DNA of 64,000 nt from Ruminococcus difficilis. Lineage in GTDB: Bacteria; Bacillota_A; Clostridia; Oscillospirales; Acutalibacteraceae. The position numbers and the translations under genes are program-made. The notes beneath the pieces are model-generated. The model was not told the origin of the DNA. It was given only the letters and a program-made list of their open reading frames with translations, and searched no databases. This document shows positions 61,640 to 64,000 of the stretch, piece by piece; the first letter of the stretch is position 1, and every line of letters begins with the position of its first letter. The stretch lies in contig NZ_JAEQMG010000040.1 in the NCBI RefSeq assembly GCF_016680995.1, forward strand, positions 170,926 to 234,925, read 5' to 3'.

Positions 61640-62830
61640 TTACGCGGTACGGTGCAGACCGTTCTCAGAAATGCCGACAAACGGCTTCTCACCGGGCTTT
61701 TTCATCACTTCAGGGGTGTATGCCGATTTCATCGTACCATCGTACTCGGGCTCTTTTCGGTTGTAATTCAGGGTGAAAACTTTATGATTATTCCGCTTCT
61801 CTTTGGTGTAATCAACGCCGAGTTTTTGAAGCGAATTTTTGTATTTACTGAGCTTGGAACTGAGGTTATTCGCGCCGATATTCAGACCCAAACGCTCGCA
61901 CAATTCGGTCGCTGTTCCCTCGTAGATCAGCTCCTGTTTCATGAACGAAACGAGGGCGGACATGGCTTCGTCGGCGAGGAGCAATTCGCGTTCCATATCG
62001 GATGAAGTGATGGGATACCAGCGGCAGGTATCGTGATCGAAACGGACAGGAAGATCGCCGTCGGGCAGGTCTCGGCTGATGAAGGAAAGCCTGCCGAAAG
62101 GTTTGCCGTCCGCCTTGCGCTCGAGCACATAAATACCGTCTGCAGCCGCTGTCAAACCTGTCGAACCGAGCACCGAATCAAAGGTATCTTTCGCCTTCAT
62201 CTTCCGTGTGTGGTGGATACAAACGATGGCAATATCCAGTCGGTCGGCGAGGTTTTTCAGAGCGGAAATGACAGCGTAATCGCCCGCGTAAGTGTCGCCC
62301 TTCGGCTTGCGGATCTTCTGCAAAGTATCGATAACAACAAGGTTGGTGTCGGGGTGCTCTTTGACGAAATCCTCGATCTGTTCGGTGAGCCCTCCGCCGA
62401 GTCTGCCTGCCTTCGTCGCTTCATGAAACTTGGAAGGAATGATATCTCGTATCCCTCTTGCGCGCTGGATCAGTCTCGACTCGGGATCTTCCAGATCGAG
62501 GTACAAAACCGTGCCTTGCTCGGTGTCATGATCGAGGAACTTCTCGCCCTCGGCGACAGAAAAGCAGAGGTCAAGCATGAGCCATGACTTGCCTTCCTTG
62601 CGCTTGCCCGCGACAATATTCAGCCCTCGGGGGAGCAATCCGTTGACAACAAAGCGGGCGGGTTTGACGGTTTTCTTCATCAATTCATCTCCGCTGACCG
62701 TCCTCAGCTTCTTGAACTTTTTTCGCTTTTGCTCAGCTTCCTGTCCTAGTTCCGCGTCGGGCATCGGCTTGTTATACTCCCTGTGTACATAATACGTTCC
62801 GTCGTGATTCTTAAATGCATCCCAATTCAT
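61640..62830 (-). CDS. RepA-like AAA ATPase / DNA helicase-type protein
   Basis: This 396-residue RecA-fold ATPase (AAA_25 type) has Walker A region GKRKEGKSWLMLDLCFSVAE, Walker B NLVVIDTLQKIRKP, and IVCIHHTRKMKAKDTFDSVL with GSTGLTAAADGIYVLERK, as in RepA hexameric helicases of plasmids. A C-terminal helical domain (ELCERLGLNIGANNLSSKLS) could bind DNA. It may let the excised circle replicate. GAGAGGAAGATCATA precedes the ATG. Confidence 0.85.
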   Translation of the reverse strand: MNWDAFKNHDGTYYVHREYNKPMPDAELGQEAEQKRKKFKKLRTVSGDELMKKTVKPARFVVNGLLPRGLNIVAGKRKEGKSWLMLDLCFSVAEGEKFLDHDTEQGTVLYLDLEDPESRLIQRARGIRDIIPSKFHEATKAGRLGGGLTEQIEDFVKEHPDTNLVVIDTLQKIRKPKGDTYAGDYAVISALKNLADRLDIAIVCIHHTRKMKAKDTFDSVLGSTGLTAAADGIYVLERKADGKPFGRLSFISRDLPDGDLPVRFDHDTCRWYPITSSDMERELLLADEAMSALVSFMKQELIYEGTATELCERLGLNIGANNLSSKLSKYKNSLQKLGVDYTKEKRNNHKVFTLNYNRKEPEYDGTMKSAYTPEVMKKPGEKPFVGISENGLHRTA

Positions 62831-62975
62831 TATGATCTTCCTCTCAATTATAGAATATATGTACGAACCTACCTATCTAAATATATCCTGTACCGAAGAT
62901 AAACTGCAAGAGAATACCTTCGCTACAGGATACTTTCATCTCTCAACTAACCTTCATTTATTCGCTATCTCGTAT

Positions 62976-63587
62976 TCAATTATGATTCAGCTTATGTGTA
63001 ACGCAAACGGCGACGCCTTGTATCTTCAAATCATCAGGATAGATGTCAGGGTATGTTTCCTTATCCTTGTTGCAAGAGCGAAGGACATACTTGTCATCCT
63101 CTTTTTGCAATAGTTTAAGGTTATTTTTGCCTTCATAAAGAGCTACAACATAATCATCGACGTCGGCGGTATTCTGCTGTCTTACAATGACATAATCTCC
63201 GGGATAGATTCCAGCGTCAATCATGGATTCACCTTTTTCAATCAGAGCAAAGAATTCACCTTTGCCGACAATACTTTCGGGCATACGGATATATTCGATG
63301 ACGCTTTCTTCTTCCTCCTGACCTTCGCCGCATTCAACATAGCCAAGCACTTTCATATATCTCGATGGACTTTCCATACCCATCTCGGTTGTATTGATAC
63401 TTCTTCGGCCGTCATATTGAAGCACGCCGTTCTCATCCATCTCTTTGAGATAACGATGGACAGAAGAGAGAGGAACGCCGGTACCCGCAACGATATCTCT
63501 GACGGAAGGATAGCGCATATTCTCAGCGTAATACTGATTGATATATTCAACGATACCGCTGTATCTATCGGTCCTTTTCTTACCCAT
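62976..63587 (-). CDS. LexA/S24-type repressor
   Basis: The protein has 203 residues from ATG 63587. Residues 1-65 are a LexA-like winged helix (NMRYPSVRDIVAGTGVPLSS then VHRYLKEMDENGVL). The C terminus is a peptidase S24 domain: cleavage site region GYVECGEGQEEEE (Cys-Gly), the serine in EKGESMIDAGIYPGDYVIV and the lysine in EGKNNLKLLQK. It is longer frames-wise upstream but without a supported start. It probably represses element genes and self-cleaves after DNA damage, so the element would respond to SOS. Whether it is the cell's main LexA or an element copy cannot be settled here. Confidence 0.88.
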   Translation of the reverse strand: MGKKRTDRYSGIVEYINQYYAENMRYPSVRDIVAGTGVPLSSVHRYLKEMDENGVLQYDGRRSINTTEMGMESPSRYMKVLGYVECGEGQEEEESVIEYIRMPESIVGKGEFFALIEKGESMIDAGIYPGDYVIVRQQNTADVDDYVVALYEGKNNLKLLQKEDDKYVLRSCNKDKETYPDIYPDDLKIQGVAVCVTHKLNHN

Positions 63588-63794
63588 ATACTCACTAACT
63601 AAAAGCTTGACTTTGAAACAGAATGTTCTAATGTTGAAATAATAACATATTTGTAATCTGTTGTCAATAGATTTGGCACAAATAGTTTTGTTTTTATATC
63701 TCTGATGCCGGTTGCCTTGTTTTTTGTTAGGCTGCTCATTTTTTAATGTATTTTCTTTAAAAGAAACACTTGCAATTTTGTGAGTTGTAAGGTA

Positions 63795-63960
63795 ACCTAC
63801 GAACACCTCGAGAGAGGCTCTGGGGTCCCACACGCATCCCTATGCGGTAGGGAGAGGACGAACGGCGGACACGCGTGTCCCGCGAGGTCAAGGAGCACCT
63901 ACCTGATGCGCCTACCTAGTACAGCCGATGAGGACGAGCGACACTAGGCTTTTTGTTTTT
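63795..63960 (+). ncRNA. Candidate structured RNA ending in an intrinsic terminator
   Basis: This is a GC-rich island in AT-rich DNA with many short helices: CCTC-GAGA-GAGG with a GNRA loop (63806-63817), CGCAT/ATGCG (63833-63846), GCGGACACG/CGTGTCCCGC (63865-63884), and GGTAGG (63846-63851), which can pair with either of two CCTACC copies (63898, 63911). A last stem CCTAGT/ACTAGG (63915-63948) is followed by TTTTTGTTTTT. No coding frame fits. I do not recognise the family. Confidence 0.45.
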
Positions 63961-64000
63961 GCTACACAACTACAATGGCAGGGGCAGATGAAACATCAAT

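Noticed and set aside
63921..63949. Hammerhead-ribozyme-like core (CCGATGAGGACGAGCGACAC)
   Set aside because: It resembles CUGAUGAG...CGAAAC but two invariant core positions differ and only three bases lie between the would-be cleavage site and the core, leaving no stem I.

Overview
The window looks like a chromosomal segment of a gut Clostridia species, probably Oscillospiraceae/Ruminococcaceae. This is inferred from strong AGGAGG ribosome binding sites, glutamine synthetase III, a HisZ-HisG fusion, dockerin-bearing secreted proteins, a purine/carbamoyl catabolic cluster and dense hairpin repeats between genes. No rRNA or tRNA gene and no CRISPR array was seen.

Layout. 1-5030 is an AT-rich accessory stretch: the tail of a GHKL sensor kinase, an HNH-like protein, a DUF2971 protein, three unrecognised genes and a truncated AbrB gene. 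5193-8652 holds a ChbG/YdjC deacetylase, an IS30-family insertion sequence (6142-7807) with a 13-bp target duplication, a small unknown gene and a low-molecular-weight phosphatase. 8982-14230 is a glycerol operon (glpK, GlpA-like, FAD/NAD oxidoreductase, DUF1667) interrupted by a DUF559 cassette. A PTS EIIC gene follows. 16006-26988 combines threonine synthase, a fold-type II PLP enzyme and a YheO-type regulator on the minus strand with PHP, YgeY, YgeW and carbamate kinase on the plus strand, then guanine deaminase. 27357-32487 is a BMP-type nucleoside/purine ABC transporter. Together, 17697-32487 reads as purine or ureido-compound uptake and breakdown yielding carbamoyl phosphate and ATP. 33267-37786 has a small membrane protein, glnN and dapF. 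38189-47054 is a complete histidine operon headed by a TrpR-like YerC gene. 47337-55951 carries glyQS, a dockerin protein behind a promoter with a T15 spacer tract, an L,D-transpeptidase, xpt, fhs behind a ZTP-riboswitch-like leader, and an RluA-type pseudouridine synthase. From 56104 to the window end lies an integrative mobilizable element (large serine recombinase, MobP-type relaxase, ribbon-helix-helix protein, RepA-like ATPase, LexA-like repressor) with a dockerin-transglutaminase cargo gene. It is integrated inside a chromosomal repeat.

The most unusual system is a set of compact cassettes. Each has hairpin termini in inverted orientation around one DUF559 (Vsr/PD-(D/E)XK-like) endonuclease gene. 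Three carry CCTCCCTTTCCTAAGGGAGG-type ends (17250-17711, 22305-22835, 24046-24504) and one carries a different hairpin (CCTTCCCC...GGGGAAGG, 10489-11015) with a more divergent nuclease. Five shorter elements have the same kinds of ends but no nuclease. A further hairpin module has inserted at the equivalent spot in four of them. The cassettes sit immediately after stop codons of host operon genes and are co-oriented with them; several host proteins and the nucleases take their last residues and stop codons from the repeat. This resembles a REP/RAYT arrangement, but with DUF559 instead of a Y1 transposase. The mobilisation role is an inference.
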